NCBI GenBank assembly: GCA_030544215.1
Contig: JARZZO010000003.1
Span: 23,755,879 to 23,819,878, forward strand
Origin: Zantedeschia hybrid cultivar
Lineage: Eukaryota; Streptophyta; Magnoliopsida; Alismatales; Araceae
DNA length: 64,000 bases
Direction: 5' to 3'
The notes beneath the pieces were generated by a model. It was given only the letters and a program-made list of their open reading frames with translations. It was not told where the DNA came from and did not search any database. Positions 1-10,518 of the stretch are shown here, piece after piece; within the stretch, counting starts at the first letter, position 1, and the number at the start of each line of letters is the position of its first letter. The position numbers and the translations under genes are program-made.

Positions 1-739
1 GGATCAACATGAAACTTGGATCAAAAGAGCATATTCATTCGTCAACTTAATTCCCACATCATTCTTTACTGACATAATCCAAACTTATCATGCTTGAATT
101 ACGTTTGAAATCATGATCCCTTTCGATGGTTCAACCCTCAGTCAACCTTGGTCATTCCTCAAGCTTGGAGCACGCCTCTTTAGAATGAAGAGAAGAATTG
201 GTTTAGAAAGCCCGCGAGAAGGTTCTGGAGACCCAAAAAGATGTCCTTTCTTTACCCTATTATCCGTTGGGGTTCGGTCATTTTTATTTTTTTGCGGATT
301 ATTTAACGACCTTGCGCTCCCTTTTCATTTGATTTTGTGGCCTTTTGTGGTAACATTTGCAATATTGAGCGGCCTTTTGATTTGGTTTGGCTTTTGCCTT
401 TGCTTTTTATTTTGCCTTTGTGGTGCGGATATCCCCCCTTTTGTTTTATGATGGCCTCCTACTAGGATAGCGGGTATTTTCAGTAGTCTATTATAAGCCT
501 CGTTCCGTCGTCGCGGTCTGGAAGTAAACCATAAGTTTTGTTTTGAAAAGAATGAGTTGTGCCTTCCACTATTAGTCAAGCTTATGGTGTTCCTCGGGCT
601 TCACATCTCTTGTTATTCACGAATCAAACGTGTTTGTGTGCAATAATATGTTTGGATTAGATTACCAAAGGCTAATATGGGAATTTGAGTTTTCGAATTT
701 TTCAACTCCACTGATCCTTGTATCATGCTGATCGTTACA
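1..739. other. non-coding tail of the left Tat-type element
   Basis: This stretch lies downstream (minus-strand sense) of the integrase stop at 740-742 of the left Tat-type element. I see T-rich, low-information sequence and only short unsupported reading frames. There is no LTR terminus, polypurine tract or member of the dyad families described elsewhere. By position it should be 3' untranslated or antisense-gene territory of that element, but I recognise no exon. Confidence 0.5.
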
Positions 740-2495
740 TTAAGGGTAGTACTTCTTAAGGTACAGACCGTTCCAAGGGTGAGTTAAGTCATGCCCTTTT
801 GCATTGACTAAGTGATAAGCGTTACCAAGAAATGCATGCGATATGACATACGGTCCCTCCTAGTTGGGTTGGAGCTTAGAACGCGGACCACCAAATTTTA
901 CGAAGATTCTTTTTACAACCATCTCACTAACTTTAAACTTTCGTTCAACGACCTTCTTTTAGTAAAAATATGTTAATCTGTTCTGATATACTCTTACATG
1001 ATTGGCGGCTGACCATCTTTTCTCATTTAAGAGTTCCAGCTGAGCAAGGAGTGCCGAGCGATGCTTGTCAATGAAAAATTACTTGCTCAATTGTACTCTT
1101 AATAATGGGATAAGGACTTCGTATGGAACTACCGCCTCTATTCCAAATGTTAGGGAATAAGGAGTTTGCCCAGTGGGAGTGCGGATTGAAGTTCGGTATG
1201 CCCATAGAGCCTCAATTAATTTTTCTGGCCAGTCCGAGAACTTATTAGACTTGCACGTTTTCTTGATAATTTTTATCAGAGTCTTATTGGTTGCTTCTGC
1301 TCGACTATTGCCTTGCAGATAATAAGGAGATGAGTGATGCGATGCAATTTTATACCTGTTGCAGAGGTCTTTCAACTCTTGTGATATGAACTGTGGTTTA
1401 TTGTCAGTGACGATGGTGCTTAGAATTCCAAATATGGTGATGATGTTCCTCATGATAAACTTGCAGACCGTTGATGCTTTGATCTCTGTGTATGCTTCGG
1501 CTTCCGCTCACTTGGTGAAATATTCTGTTGCCGTGAGGATGAAAGATTTTTGCTTGGTGGCAGAATCAGGATTACTAAGGGGACCAATGATGTCGAATGC
1601 CTACATGGAGAAAGGCCATGATGAAGAAACATGATGGAGTGAAGATGCAGGGGAATGGATCTTATCAGCGTGAAGCTGACACTTAGCATACCTACAGACA
1701 TATCCTACACAATCTTCTTCCATGGTTGCACGTTTTCTTGATAATTTTTATCAGAGTCTTATTGGTTGCTTCTGCTCGACCATTGCCTTGCGGATAATAA
1801 GGAGATGAGTGATGCAATGCAATTTTATACCTATTGCAGAGGTCTTTCAGCTCTTGTGATATGAACTGCTGTTCATTGTCAGTGACGATGGTTCTTGGAA
1901 TTCCAAATCTGGTGATGATGTTCCTCATGATAAACTTGCAGACCATTGATGCTTTGATTTCCGTGTATGCTTCAGCTTCCGCCCACTTGGTGAAATATTC
2001 TGTTGCCGTGAGGATGAAAGATTTTTGCTTGGTGGCAGAATCGGGATTACTAAGGGGACCAATGATGTCGAATGCCCACATGGAGAAAGGCCATGACGAT
2101 GAAACATGATGGAGTGAAGATGCAGGGGAATGGATCTTATCGGCGTGAAGCTGACACTTAGCACACCTACGGACATATCCTACACAATCTTCTTCCATGG
2201 TTGGTCAATAATATCCTTGTCTAAGGATTTTCTTTGATAGCATTTGTCCGTTAACATGGCCACCACAAACTCCAGCATGAGCCCCTTCCATGATCTTCCA
2301 AAGCTTATCTTCATCCAGACACCTTAAGAGAACACCATCAAATCCACGTTTACATAGAGTTCCTCCAACTAGGGTGTATCTTTGAGCAACTCTCCTGATA
2401 GCCCTTTTCTCCTCAGTAATGGCTTCTTCAGGGTATGACTGATCTTCATAGTACTTGGCAATCTCATAATACCATGGTTTATCCTCGTTTTCCAT
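740..2495 (-). pseudogene. broken integrase of the left Tat-type polyprotein
   Basis: Minus-strand remains of a Ty3/gypsy integrase, which inserts element cDNA into chromosomes. Seen in order: an HHCC zinc-binding region (HAGVCGGH, then CAKC, about 2495-2150), a catalytic core with the first Asp in AFDIIGP, the second in TDNEQQF (normally DNG) and the Glu in GRAEATNK, and a C-terminal region ending HPWNGLYLKKYYP before a TAA at 740-742. A 475-bp direct duplication (1251-2200) repeats most of the core, and because 475 is not a multiple of three it shifts the frame. Further stops occur. It follows the archaeal-type RNase H immediately to its right, as in the Tat lineage. Sequence is clearly diverged from the two Tat copies further right, so this is a separate, older family. 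Non-functional. Confidence 0.85.
1251..2200 (-). repeat. 475-bp tandem direct duplication inside integrase
   Basis: Copy one is 1251-1725 and copy two 1726-2200. Both begin TTGCACGTTTTCTTG and end TTCTTCCATGG. They differ at scattered single bases, so the duplication is not recent. It duplicates the first catalytic Asp through the Glu region and breaks the reading frame. Confidence 0.9.
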
Positions 2496-2504
2496 TTCTT
2501 CTTG

Positions 2505-3068
2505 TCAGTCTAGCCGCATGATCTCTCTCTTTTCCACAATATCCCCATCTCTAACCTTCTTCAGTAGCTTCTCTTTAACTTTAAGGAAGGAGGGGTCTTT
2601 CACGGCAAGAGAAAGACGCCTATGGGTAGTAATCGACTCGGATTGCTTGCTAATCGGGAAATTTAGAGAAGATGCAAGAGAAGCTAGAGCGTCAGTTAGA
2701 ATGTTCTGATTCTGAGGAACATGGACAAAGATCAGTTTGGTGAAAAGCTTGGCATAAGCTGAAGTGAGTTCTTGATAGGGCTTGAGTTTAGGATCAAGGG
2801 TACGATATTTAGTAAGCACTTGGCGAAGAGTTAGCTGACTATCACCCACAATTCTCAGTATGGTGGCACCATGGAGATGAGCGGCCTCGAGGCTAGCAAG
2901 GAGAACCTCATATTCAGCTATGTTGTTGGTGACATAGAAGTCAAGTTGAAAGGCTTGTGGAATGATGACACCTTCAGGTGATAGGAGAACAATGCCGATA
3001 CCCTTTCCGCGAGAGTTCAGAGCTCCGTCAAAATGCAGAGTATCATCATTGATTTTGTTTATGGACAT
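2505..3068 (-). pseudogene. archaeal-type RNase H (second RNase H) of the left Tat-type element
   Basis: A second RNase H between the retroviral-type RNase H and integrase marks the Tat lineage; it is thought to help degrade RNA in the RNA-DNA hybrid. Visible motifs in order: Asp in LHFDGALNS (near residue 13), Glu in NIAEYEVLLASLEA, Asp in RIVGDSQL, and the late HVPQNQNILTDALASL motif, in which the usual ADALA is TDALA. The 187-residue stretch is open, but the polyprotein around it is broken on both sides (stop near 2497-2504 towards integrase, and the family B LTR insertion at 3398). It is diverged from the homologues at 16518-16976 and in 36276-37499. Confidence 0.8.
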
Positions 3069-3397
3069 CAGTTCCTCATCCGGAAACTCTGATTGGACTG
3101 GATCAAATCGAGGAAGAGGGTGATGAGCAAGATGTTCTACTATGGCATAGCCTTTGATTGCTTTCTGCTAAATGTAAGTGATATCAAATTGGGAGAGAAA
3201 GCTCTGCCATCGTGCCAACCTATCAGTGAGGACGGATCTCTCAAGAAGAAACTTAATGGGGTTCATTCTAACAATGAGATGAACTTCATAGGCTAAAAAG
3301 TAGTGCTTAAACTTCTGGACTACCCATACAAGTGCTGCACATGTTTTCCATCGCTGTGTACCTCTGTTCAGCGGGGTTGAGAAGTTTAGAGAGATAG
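3069..3397 (-). pseudogene. C-terminal retroviral-type RNase H fragment, cut by LTR insertion
   Basis: Minus-strand remains of the connection/RNase H end of reverse transcriptase: AALVWVVQKFKHYFLAYEV, then RMNPIKFLLER, LTDRLARWQSFLSQFDITYI, then a spacer leading to the second RNase H. It corresponds to the C-terminal part of the 17114-17683 homologue. At 3397 the coding sequence stops abruptly in the codons for YYLSKLLN and the LTR beginning TGTAACAGCC follows. The bases just before it (GATAG, 3393-3397) would be the TSD, but the other side is outside the window. Everything upstream in pol (protease, most of the polymerase) is absent here. Confidence 0.8.
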
Positions 3398-3782
3398 TGT
3401 AACAGCCCACCACCCTATAATCGGGGATCTGATTGCGAAATGGGTACCGAATCATTAAAATTTGGAGCCAAACCAGGATCTCGATAAGTCTGAGAAATAA
3501 ATGATAAACTAAGCTAAACATTCACATCACATCAAATTATAAAGGAAGTGCAGAAATTAAAAATTATTACAATTCGACTTGACTCAGCAAATAATTACAT
3601 ATTCCAACTGAAAAGAAGTAATTAAGCGTACAGGCCTGAAAGGAAAATGACAACTACATCAGGGCATACCCCGGAATGGTGGCTGCTGGTGCGCAACTCG
3701 AGACAAAACCCTCCACGCTAAGCCTGTGTAGAACCCTCACCTGAAAACCGCAGGGGTGAGTCTCATCGAAATGGACTCAGTA
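3398..3782 (-). mobile_element. family B LTR, 3' end fragment in reverse orientation
   Basis: The sequence starting TGTAACAGCCCACCACCC is the reverse complement of the 3' end of the forward B LTR (about 5508-5890), sharing for example the GGTTTGGCTCC and CTGCGGTTTTCAGGTGAG segments. It runs inward only to the point equal to TACTGAGTC, where a forward B LTR starts at 3783. The rest of this reverse LTR is displaced to the right and not in the window. Insertion into the Tat RNase H is shown by the broken coding frame at 3397. Confidence 0.85.
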
Positions 3783-5890
3783 TGTAAGGATTGAGGTTTC
3801 GGATCTGGTTACCGGGTCAGTTTCGGGGTCGGATCCCTTGATTTGGGCCCTTGTGGGGTTGGGGCTTGGGTTCCTTTTCGCGTCGAGCTTGCTCGACGCT
3901 GTTCAAACGGCGTTAGGCGATGTGGACACATTTTAGGTTGTGCCACGTGGGCTGGCTTTGGGCAACAAGAGTATGGCCCCGATCATATCATATCGTCTGA
4001 ATGGCGTCTTTTATGGTCGACGCCATTCAGAGTACGACCCTGGCATGTCAGTGTACGGCCTAGACTTATCGTCTGAATGATGTCGGTGTTAGACGACGCG
4101 TTTTAACCGGCTTCAGTTTGACCCCGCGAACCCTCCCTCCTTTCCCTCATTCTCTCCTTTCTCTTCTCTCTCCTCTCTTCCCTCCGAACCTCCGGTTCCC
4201 TTTCCCCCTTCTCCTTCCTTTCCTCTCCCCATTCTTCCTCTCCCTCTACTCCATCAACCTCCTAACTTCCTCCACTACCACCACCACTTCCTCTGCGGCG
4301 CATTTCTCTCCGGAAGGCGGCCGACGTCCCGGTGGAGTAATGACGTCCACGGCGGTACCGGCGGAGACGTGTGGAGAGGCGGATCGGCGGCTTAGAGCTC
4401 GGAGGAGTTCGAGTAACTAGTAGGGTGACGATCCTTGCGTTGTTTTGTTTAAAACCATGTTTTTCCCGCTTTGGAGCATGTTTAGGGGATTTTTGAGGTG
4501 AAAATACTAATTGCATGTAATGAGAAATTGTAGGTTTTTAATGGGTACTTAGTTTCTCCTCATCCCTCTCTATTTTTATGGTGTTTTGTACGAATTTGGG
4601 GGAGAAATCCAATTTTGGAACTTGGGGGAGGTCGGAGGAGAACCTGTCTGTGAGGGTTAAATGGTGTCGGGGGACAGCGATGCCTTTTAAAAAGGCGGCT
4701 TCCACCCACGACGCGATTTACCCCACATAACAGACTCTGTCTCTAGACTGAATGGCGTTGACGGACAGCGATGCCATTTAAATGGCGACCAACTTGAACG
4801 ACGTGTTTTAGGCCATCTACCGAGGCCAGATTTCACATGAACCAGTTTAGGAGTCTTGAATGACGTCGGCCTTGGGCGACGCGATTCAAGACAGAATCTC
4901 ATTAATTCCTACAATTAACATGTGTTTGCATTGATAGATAGTTTGGTTATTTGCATGTTTGAGATCATACTCGAGGACGATGATTTCTGCGTGATCGGAT
5001 CGCACCGTGTTGCGTTTTGTGCGATCGTGGACGTAGAGTGACAGTTGTTAGCGCTTAGGCACCTTGTGTCGGTGTGGGAGTGACATGGTGCCGGTGTGGA
5101 AGTGGTGCGGTGACACCTAGAGTGACGGTCACCTGGTGTACCCCGAGGTATAGCTAGTACCAGTGTGGGAGTGGTACATTCGGAGTGTCACTCGTGCTGG
5201 GGGAAGTAGGACCACCTTGAGCCAGGTCAGGCTGGAGTAGCCAGTGTGCTATCCGAGGGGTTGCTGTTTGGTCTCAGCGGGTCGGTGTTTTTCGCGTTCG
5301 GCCGTGTGACTTCTGTGTTTAGCCGAGACGCTAGTTGTGGACTCCGTGGTAATGTGGTTTTCGAATCGTGCATGTTACTGTTATAAATGCCTGTATTTTA
5401 TATCGAAATCTAGGAATTGTGTTACTGCTTTATTTAGTTAAATTGCCTATATTTGTGTATTGCACTTGTGGGTGTGTGAGTGGGTGGTGGGGATCGAAGG
5501 ATCCCTACTGAGTCTTTTTCGATGAGACTCACCCCCTGCGGTTTTCAGGTGAGGGTTCCAGGCAGGCATAGCGAGGAGAGTGTTACCTTGGGTTGCGCGC
5601 CAGCAGCTGCTGTTCCGGGCTATGCCCCGATGTAGTTGTTATTTCCTTTTCTGGCCTGTACACTTAATTATTTCTTTTCTGTTGGAGTATGTAATTAATT
5701 GCTGAGTCAAGTCGAATTATAATAATTTTTAATTTCTGCACTTCCTTTACAATTCAATGTGATGTGGATGTTTAGCTTAGTTTATTGTTTATTTTCCAGG
5801 CTTATCGAGATCCTGGTTTGGCTCCAAATTTAAGGATTCGATACCCATTTAGTAATCGGATCCCTGATTATAGGGTGGCGGGTCGTTACA
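3783..5890 (+). repeat. family B 5' LTR
   Basis: About 2.1 kb, starting TGTAAGGATTGAGG and ending GGCGGGTCGTTACA, directly followed by the primer site. It is shorter than the 2.6-2.8 kb solo copies. A pyrimidine-rich block lies near 4110-4260. It carries eight 34-bp GGCGTC dyads (about 3903, 3997, 4073, 4658, 4683, 4749, 4780 and 4855). The dyad at 3997-4030 has perfect 12-base arms CTGAATGGCGTC and GACGCCATTCAG around a 10-base spacer. No coding region is supported in it. Confidence 0.9.
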
Positions 5891-5892
5891 GT

Positions 5893-5904
5893 TGGTATCA
5901 GAGC
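5893..5904 (+). other. primer-binding site matching initiator-Met tRNA
   Basis: TGGTATCAGAGC, two bases after the LTR end CGTTACA. This is the standard plant LTR-retrotransposon primer site complementary to the 3' end of initiator methionine tRNA, and it fixes the orientation and LTR boundary of family B. Confidence 0.93.
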
Positions 5905-6048
5905 ATTCAATCTGGCAAATAGATGAATAACTAGGTTGAATATCGTAATTTCGGCAAATAATTACATTATCCCGTACATGCACGACGGTAGTGTAGGTTT
6001 TAGGATTCTAATTAGAATTTTTCGATTTTTGTAATTGTAGGCGATTAG

Positions 6049-6060
6049 ATGGCTCCTAGG
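6049..6060 (+). pseudogene. first four codons of a gag-like frame, truncated
   Basis: An ATG at 6049 gives MAPR and then the sequence switches to the Tat LTR (TGTAAGCGCC) at 6061. Its position about 145 bases after the primer site suits a gag start. The bases CTAGG (6056-6060) would be the TSD of the Tat insertion. The rest of this gag is outside the window. Confidence 0.5.
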
Positions 6061-6779
6061 TGTAAGCGCCCGGAACGTCCCCGCCGCTGTTGTCTCCTTC
6101 GGGCGAGGGCTTCTCCGTTCGTCTTAGCACTGCAGCGATTTGGACAGGGTTAGGAATTGAAGTATGTGATTGCCAGGAGCATTACCTTACGATCTCTGTG
6201 CTCCGCAGGATGGTGAGATTCATCGCGTTCTAGTGGAGCAGGAGATGACGGGTTCCTCTTCTCTGCCTCCGGCCGGCCGAAGGGGGAGAGCTCGGTAGTC
6301 TGCACGCAAGATGTGGTAAGTGCCTCTGAAAAGAAAAGACAAAACAAAGAAAAGAAATAGCCCAATTAGAACTGCGACATGTAGAATCTGTTCATGCACA
6401 CAAATAAACGAGCTAAAATTGAAAGGGGACGCACCGGATGGGTGTTTGGGGAGGGAAGGTGACCATATGTTATGGCCACCCACCTCCCGTTGTTTTGTTT
6501 GAAACCTCTATTAAAGTGGGTGATAGGATGTCCTAGAATGCATGCAATGAAGTGTACGTGTGTGCCATAGTGATAAGATGGATGGGTTGTAGTAAAAGGA
6601 GACTATGATATGTAGAAAAGTGGAGAGTGCAGTAAGTAGAAAAGAAAGAGGGGAAGAGTTAGAAGAACAAGCCCATGTCGGAGGAATTCCAGGTGCTCTC
6701 GTTCTGCTGCGAGTAACCTCTAGACTGGCCAACCTTCAATCCTCGCCTACCAACCCCTTCTCCGGGAGGAGTAAGAGGA

Positions 6780-6787
6780 TTTAAATA
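6780..6787 (-). promoter_or_regulatory. TATA-like core promoter of the left Tat LTR
   Basis: TATTTAAA in element sense. The same motif in the same context (CTCCTATTTAAA) occurs in the other two LTRs at 26000-26007 and 57352-57359. Conservation and position suggest the retrotransposon promoter; activity is not shown. Confidence 0.45.
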
Positions 6788-6996
6788 GGAGAGGAGAAAA
6801 TAGGGAAAATTCAAGTTCTAAATCCTCGTTAATCATCAAAGAAACAATAAGAAGTGGTCAAGAGTCGGAGGTTGTGTGCGCGACAGTCGCCGGAGTGGGG
6901 AGTGATCGGAGTAGTGGGGATGACGGTGCCGAGTGGAGGAGATCGTGGGAAGACGAGGTCAAGGTGGAAGTTAGGGGAATGGACGGCTAACTATCT

Positions 6997-7620
6997 TGCC
7001 TTCCGATTCCGTGGAAGGCCAGATAGCTGGCCTTCTATGAAAAGGTGGAAGGCGGTCCAGTTGGCCTTCCAAGGGTGGTGGAAGGCAAGGGGTGACCTTC
7101 CAAGGGTAGTGGAAGGCGAGGGGTGGCCTTCCAAGGTTGGTGGAAGGCAAGGGGTGGCCTTCCAAGGGTAGTGGAAGGCGAGTGGTGGCCTTCCAAGTAT
7201 GGTGAAAGGCAGGCTGGTTGGCCTTCCACGAAAAGGTAGCGGAAAATGAAAAAGGTGGCCAAAAGGTGGAAGGTAAGGTAGCTGGCCTTCCACAGGTAGT
7301 GGAAGGCGGGCTGGTTGGCCTTCCAAGAATGGTGGAAGGCAAGGGGTGGCCTTCCAAGGGTGGTGGAAGGCGAGGGGTGGCCTTCCAAGGGTAGTGGAAG
7401 GCGAGGGGTGGCCTTCCAAGGATGGTGGAAGGCGGACTGGTTGGCCTTCCACGAAAAGGTGGAAGGCAAGGTAGCTGGCCTTCCACGGTGGTGGAAGGCG
7501 GGCTGGTTGGCCTTCCAAGAATGGTGGAAGACAAGTGGTAGCCTTCCAAGGGTGGTGGAAAGCAAGGGATGGCCTTCTAAGGGTGGTGGAAGGCGGGCTA
7601 GTTGGCCTTCCACGAAAAGG
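6997..7620. repeat. dyad minisatellite, TGGAAGGC / GCCTTCCA arms
   Basis: About 17-19 alternating TGGAAGGC and GCCTTCCA arms, most pairs separated by 8 bases (for example GAGGGGTG) and some by 10. Unit length is about 32-35 bp. The middle LTR has only a short version (about 27515-27725) and the right LTR is cut inside its version, so copy number has changed between LTRs of one compound. Confidence 0.85.
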
Positions 7621-7775
7621 TGGCGAAAGCCGAGATTGGTTAATGGGCTTGATTATTTAGTCGGTTGCGAAAATTGGATGGATTAAATGAGATGGCTAAG
7701 GTGATGGGTTTGATGGTGATGGGCTAATGGTGACTGGGGTTTACGACCAAAAGGGGTCCAAAATCGGTGTCTACA

Positions 7776-7790
7776 AATGCCCCTCCGGGA
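7776..7790 (-). other. polypurine tract of Tat internal copy 1
   Basis: In element sense CCCGGAGGGGCATT immediately before the LTR start TGTAGACACC. It is the expected priming site for plus-strand DNA synthesis. The same tract is at 27883-27897 beside the middle LTR. Confidence 0.7.
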
Positions 7791-8604
7791 CACCTGTTTT
7801 GCAGTGGAGTGGAGCGGAATGATAAATAGGTGTTCCGAAAATCGAACCTGATTTTGGACAGCCGAAGAAGGGACGAGCTATATCCAAGGATGATATGAGA
7901 ATGTGGTAAATGCATGAGAGTTAGGCATTTTTGGATTGCAAGGGTGATTAAGAAGGAGAACAAAATCCAAACTAGAGAATCACAATCTGTGGGACCCTTA
8001 GGTGCTGGAACCGCGAGGCCTTGGCGCACTAGGATACAACGATCTGGCCCAAGGGGATCTCAAGCATGAAAGATGGAGGGAGCGTGACTTGAAAATGTCT
8101 CAACACAACGAGCGCACGGTGGCCTGGCGCATCACATGATCGCCAAGTGAGAGATTCGCAAGCACGCGAATTGGAAAAGGATAAGGTCTTGCAATTCAAA
8201 GGGCTAACAAACAAACAATTGCCAGACTCACAGATCAACAGTGGGTTAAGCAGAGTGATAAATTGTAGTCTTTGCCCCTAGGGCGGGAATGGATTTGCCC
8301 GTGGATGATGCTTATGCAATGCATGCTAGTTTAAAAATTGGAAAACAAATTCCTTATCTAAATGCAAACAGGAGGGATTTATTGGCCATCGAATAACTTG
8401 GGGAATATATACTCGTCATTGTTTTGTTTAAAGAGGAACTCAGAGTCTATACGCCTGAAGTTATTAGCCTCCTGTGTCTTCGATCCTACTTGCTTCAGAT
8501 TTCCTGCAGCTACAATAGCGCACATTAGCAAAGTTCATATATCCAATGATCACAGCATTCAGGTATTTAAACTGCAAAAGGATGAGAAGCAAATAGCTAG
8601 TTTT

Positions 8605-8673
8605 GAGTCGAAGCCGATATGGAAGATATGGCTATTCTAATGGTAGAATGCCAATCCGATATGGCTTCGACTC
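8605..8673. repeat. 69-base imperfect foldback
   Basis: Outer arms GAGTCGAAGCC and GGCTTCGACTC pair perfectly; after a small internal loop, inner arms GGCTATTCTA and TAGAATGCC pair around a four-base ATGG loop. The homologous foldback in copy 2 (28706-28776) keeps the structure with an outer arm of CGAGTCGAAGC. It is shaped like a small-RNA precursor or the core of a tiny inverted-repeat element; which is not known. Confidence 0.65.
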
Positions 8674-9039
8674 GATTTTCAAGAATAACTATTAATTTGT
8701 TGAGGTTAAGCAAAGAGGTCTCCTGAACTCGTGGTGAAGTTACCTCCTCAATGTAAGAAGAGGTGAAGGTTAATTAGCATGCCTTTCACGGAAATACCTT
8801 TTTTCAAAGTGGTGGAAGGCTAACTAGCATGCCCTCTACAAAAAGGTGGAAGGCCAACTAGTATGCCTTCTATGAAGAGAGTGGAAGGCCAGGGGATATG
8901 CCGTCTATGAAAAGATGGATATGCATGTCCTCCGTCTTTTATGGAACATGGAAAGTGCCATAGTCTATCTAGTGGCCTTAAAAGGGGAGACTTGACCCGA
9001 AACTCCCTTCTGAAATCTTCAAACTTTTCTACGAGGACT

Positions 9040-10426
9040 ATGGCCTCGTCTTCTGCTCACGCGGCCGCCATGGAACCTCAGGTTCTATCTGATGTAGAAG
9101 GCCATCTCAGCAGCCTGCTGGCCCATGGACAAGTAAGCTCAGGATTTTATACTATTTATTTTGATTCTCTTTTCTCTTCTTTGACCTTTGGTTGTCCTGC
9201 AGCCTATTCCTAGATTCCCAGATGCACGGCATACTCGAAGGTATGCATGCTTTGCAGACCTAATGGACTCGATCACACTAGACATGAGGGTGTATATGCG
9301 TCGGTGGAATCTGACCCGGTCTATTGTATTCGCGAAGTGGTTCAACTCCATTCACTAGCATTGGGAGGGGCTGGGCGCACTGGTTGAACTGTGGCATCCG
9401 GAGACGCATACATTCATGTTTCGAGAGTTTGAAGCGACTGTGCTGATAGAGGAAGTAGAAATCTTCTATGGCTGGGATGTTCTAGCCACTAGCGATCCCT
9501 CCGATTTGCCTTCATGGGAGGTGATCTTTGCTGATATAGTGCACGACAAATGGGAGGTATGCCGTATGAGTGACAAGCGAGGAATCCTTATTGATCGTCT
9601 TGCGCACTGGTTGATCCAAGAAATTAAACGCAAGACGGACGGACCTGAGAGACTGATGCGAGGGTTATGCCTAGTCCTCGGGGGAGTCTTGTGGTTCCCA
9701 ACTTCAGACTCTGTGCTAGAAAGAGAGTATGTGGGTGTGCTGAGCTTGCTGTGGAGAGGTCAATCTCTTTCCCCGGTGATTCTGTCACATCTTTATGGAG
9801 GGCTCAGTCACATGAGTATGGGGCGATCAGTAAGGGGGAGCTTATTCACTTTGCCGTTGTGGATGGAGATGCACTTAGTTTTTGATTTTGATGAGAAGGT
9901 GACCTCCACTTCCAGGATATTTCAGCACAGTGCGTGGTATCCTGCACGCTCACTTCTTGGTCCCGAAGATCAAGTCAGATGTCTCACGGCTCATCTCAAG
10001 ACGAGGGACGACTAGCGTGATTATCTAAATTTTCCGACTATGGAAAAATTCATCTTTGTTCCGATGATCCTTCAGGGTATGGAATTTACCACAAGGGCTT
10101 CTCGTGAACGTGAGCTGTGGCTAATCGGTCTTGACGAGTTAACCGTGTACCATGGGCATCGCTGCCATCTCCAAATTGGCATTCCAAGACAAGTGCCACT
10201 TCCTGCTTTATGTGATATGCTGATTGTACCGAGGCATACTGGGTATGCGAGGGAAGCAAGGGCTATAGAACGAATCCGACGTGCATGGCGCCGTCATTCT
10301 AGATTCACCAAGGCCTGCATTGATGTAGCAGAGACTTCAGAAGAAGTCGAGAAATATGTGAATTATTTAAGAAATGTATGACCTGCTATATGTGCCTTTT
10401 TCATGGGTCGTAGAGCACTGGAATGA
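9040..10426 (+). pseudogene. antisense extra gene 1 of Tat copy 1, DUF7745-like, spliced
   Basis: Two exons: 9040-9132 (starts MASSSAHAAAMEPQ) and 9203-10426, joined in phase 0 across a 70-base GT-AG intron that is conserved at 29198-29267. The protein (about 440 residues) has the look of the plant transposon-associated family I recall as DUF7745, related in style to the plant mobile domain: LWHPETHTFMFREFE, then GLCLVLGGVLWFP, LSHLYGGLSHMS, GSLFTLPLWMEMHLVF, and a C-terminal basic-aromatic part (RRAWRRHSRF). Function unknown. It lies on the strand opposite gag-pol. Broken by TAG for Trp near 9356 and 10013 and by TGA for Arg at 10379. Relative to copy 2 it keeps about 45 extra bases near 10030. 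Family assignment is from memory, not a search. Confidence 0.65.
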
Positions 10427-10518
10427 TGTACATTATTAAGGTTCAGCGAATAAATAGAGTTATTTGCTTTTTAAGATTGGAAAAAGACGAGGACACTGGT
10501 CAACGGGCGGCTAGGCTC

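Larger units (their letters stand above)
3783..6060 (+). mobile_element. family B LTR retrotransposon, 5' part, cut by the Tat compound
   Basis: Forward element consisting of a complete 5' LTR (3783-5890), a primer-binding site, a short leader and the first four codons of a gag-like frame, cut at 6061 by the Tat compound LTR. The bases before it (CAGTA, 3778-3782) match the expected continuation of the reverse B LTR and would be its TSD. Long LTR, initiator-Met primer site and a gag opening MAPR suggest a chromovirus such as the Tekay/Del group; that placement is inference because no pol is in the window. Two solo LTRs of the family occur at 41759-44402 and 49033-51802. Confidence 0.75.
6061..7775 (-). 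repeat. Tat compound, left LTR (3' LTR of internal copy 1)
   Basis: Bounded by TGTAAGCGCC on the left and GGTGTCTACA on the right; in element sense it reads TGTAGACACCG to CGCTTACA. It includes a GGCCTTCC-type dyad minisatellite (6997-7620) and a TATA-like motif. It differs from the middle and right LTRs at many shared positions, for instance in the stretch following the CCGGCCGGCCGAAGG motif. Apparent long ORFs on the minus strand are translations of the minisatellite, not genes. Confidence 0.9.
7776..9039. other. non-coding stretch between left LTR and first antisense gene
   Basis: Unique non-coding sequence of Tat copy 1, repeated at 27883-29104 in copy 2. It holds the polypurine tract, a 69-base foldback (8605-8673) and a few scattered TGGAAGGC/GCCTTCTA arms (about 8810-8900) like those of the LTR minisatellite. 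For the plus-strand antisense gene starting at 9040 it would be upstream sequence. No coding frame is supported. Confidence 0.6.

Noticed and set aside
113..579. Short ORFs on both strands at the window start
   Set aside because: Hydrophobic or basic peptides arising from T-rich sequence; no homology or conserved context.
3843..4420. Plus-strand ORFs of 77 and 100 codons in the forward B LTR
   Set aside because: They lie wholly inside the LTR, over dyads and a CT-rich tract, and are not conserved as frames in the other B LTRs.
6971..7686. Several long ORFs (up to 192 codons) on both strands in the left Tat LTR
   Set aside because: They are translations of the TGGAAGGC/GCCTTCCA minisatellite in multiple frames, with repetitive peptides and no homology.
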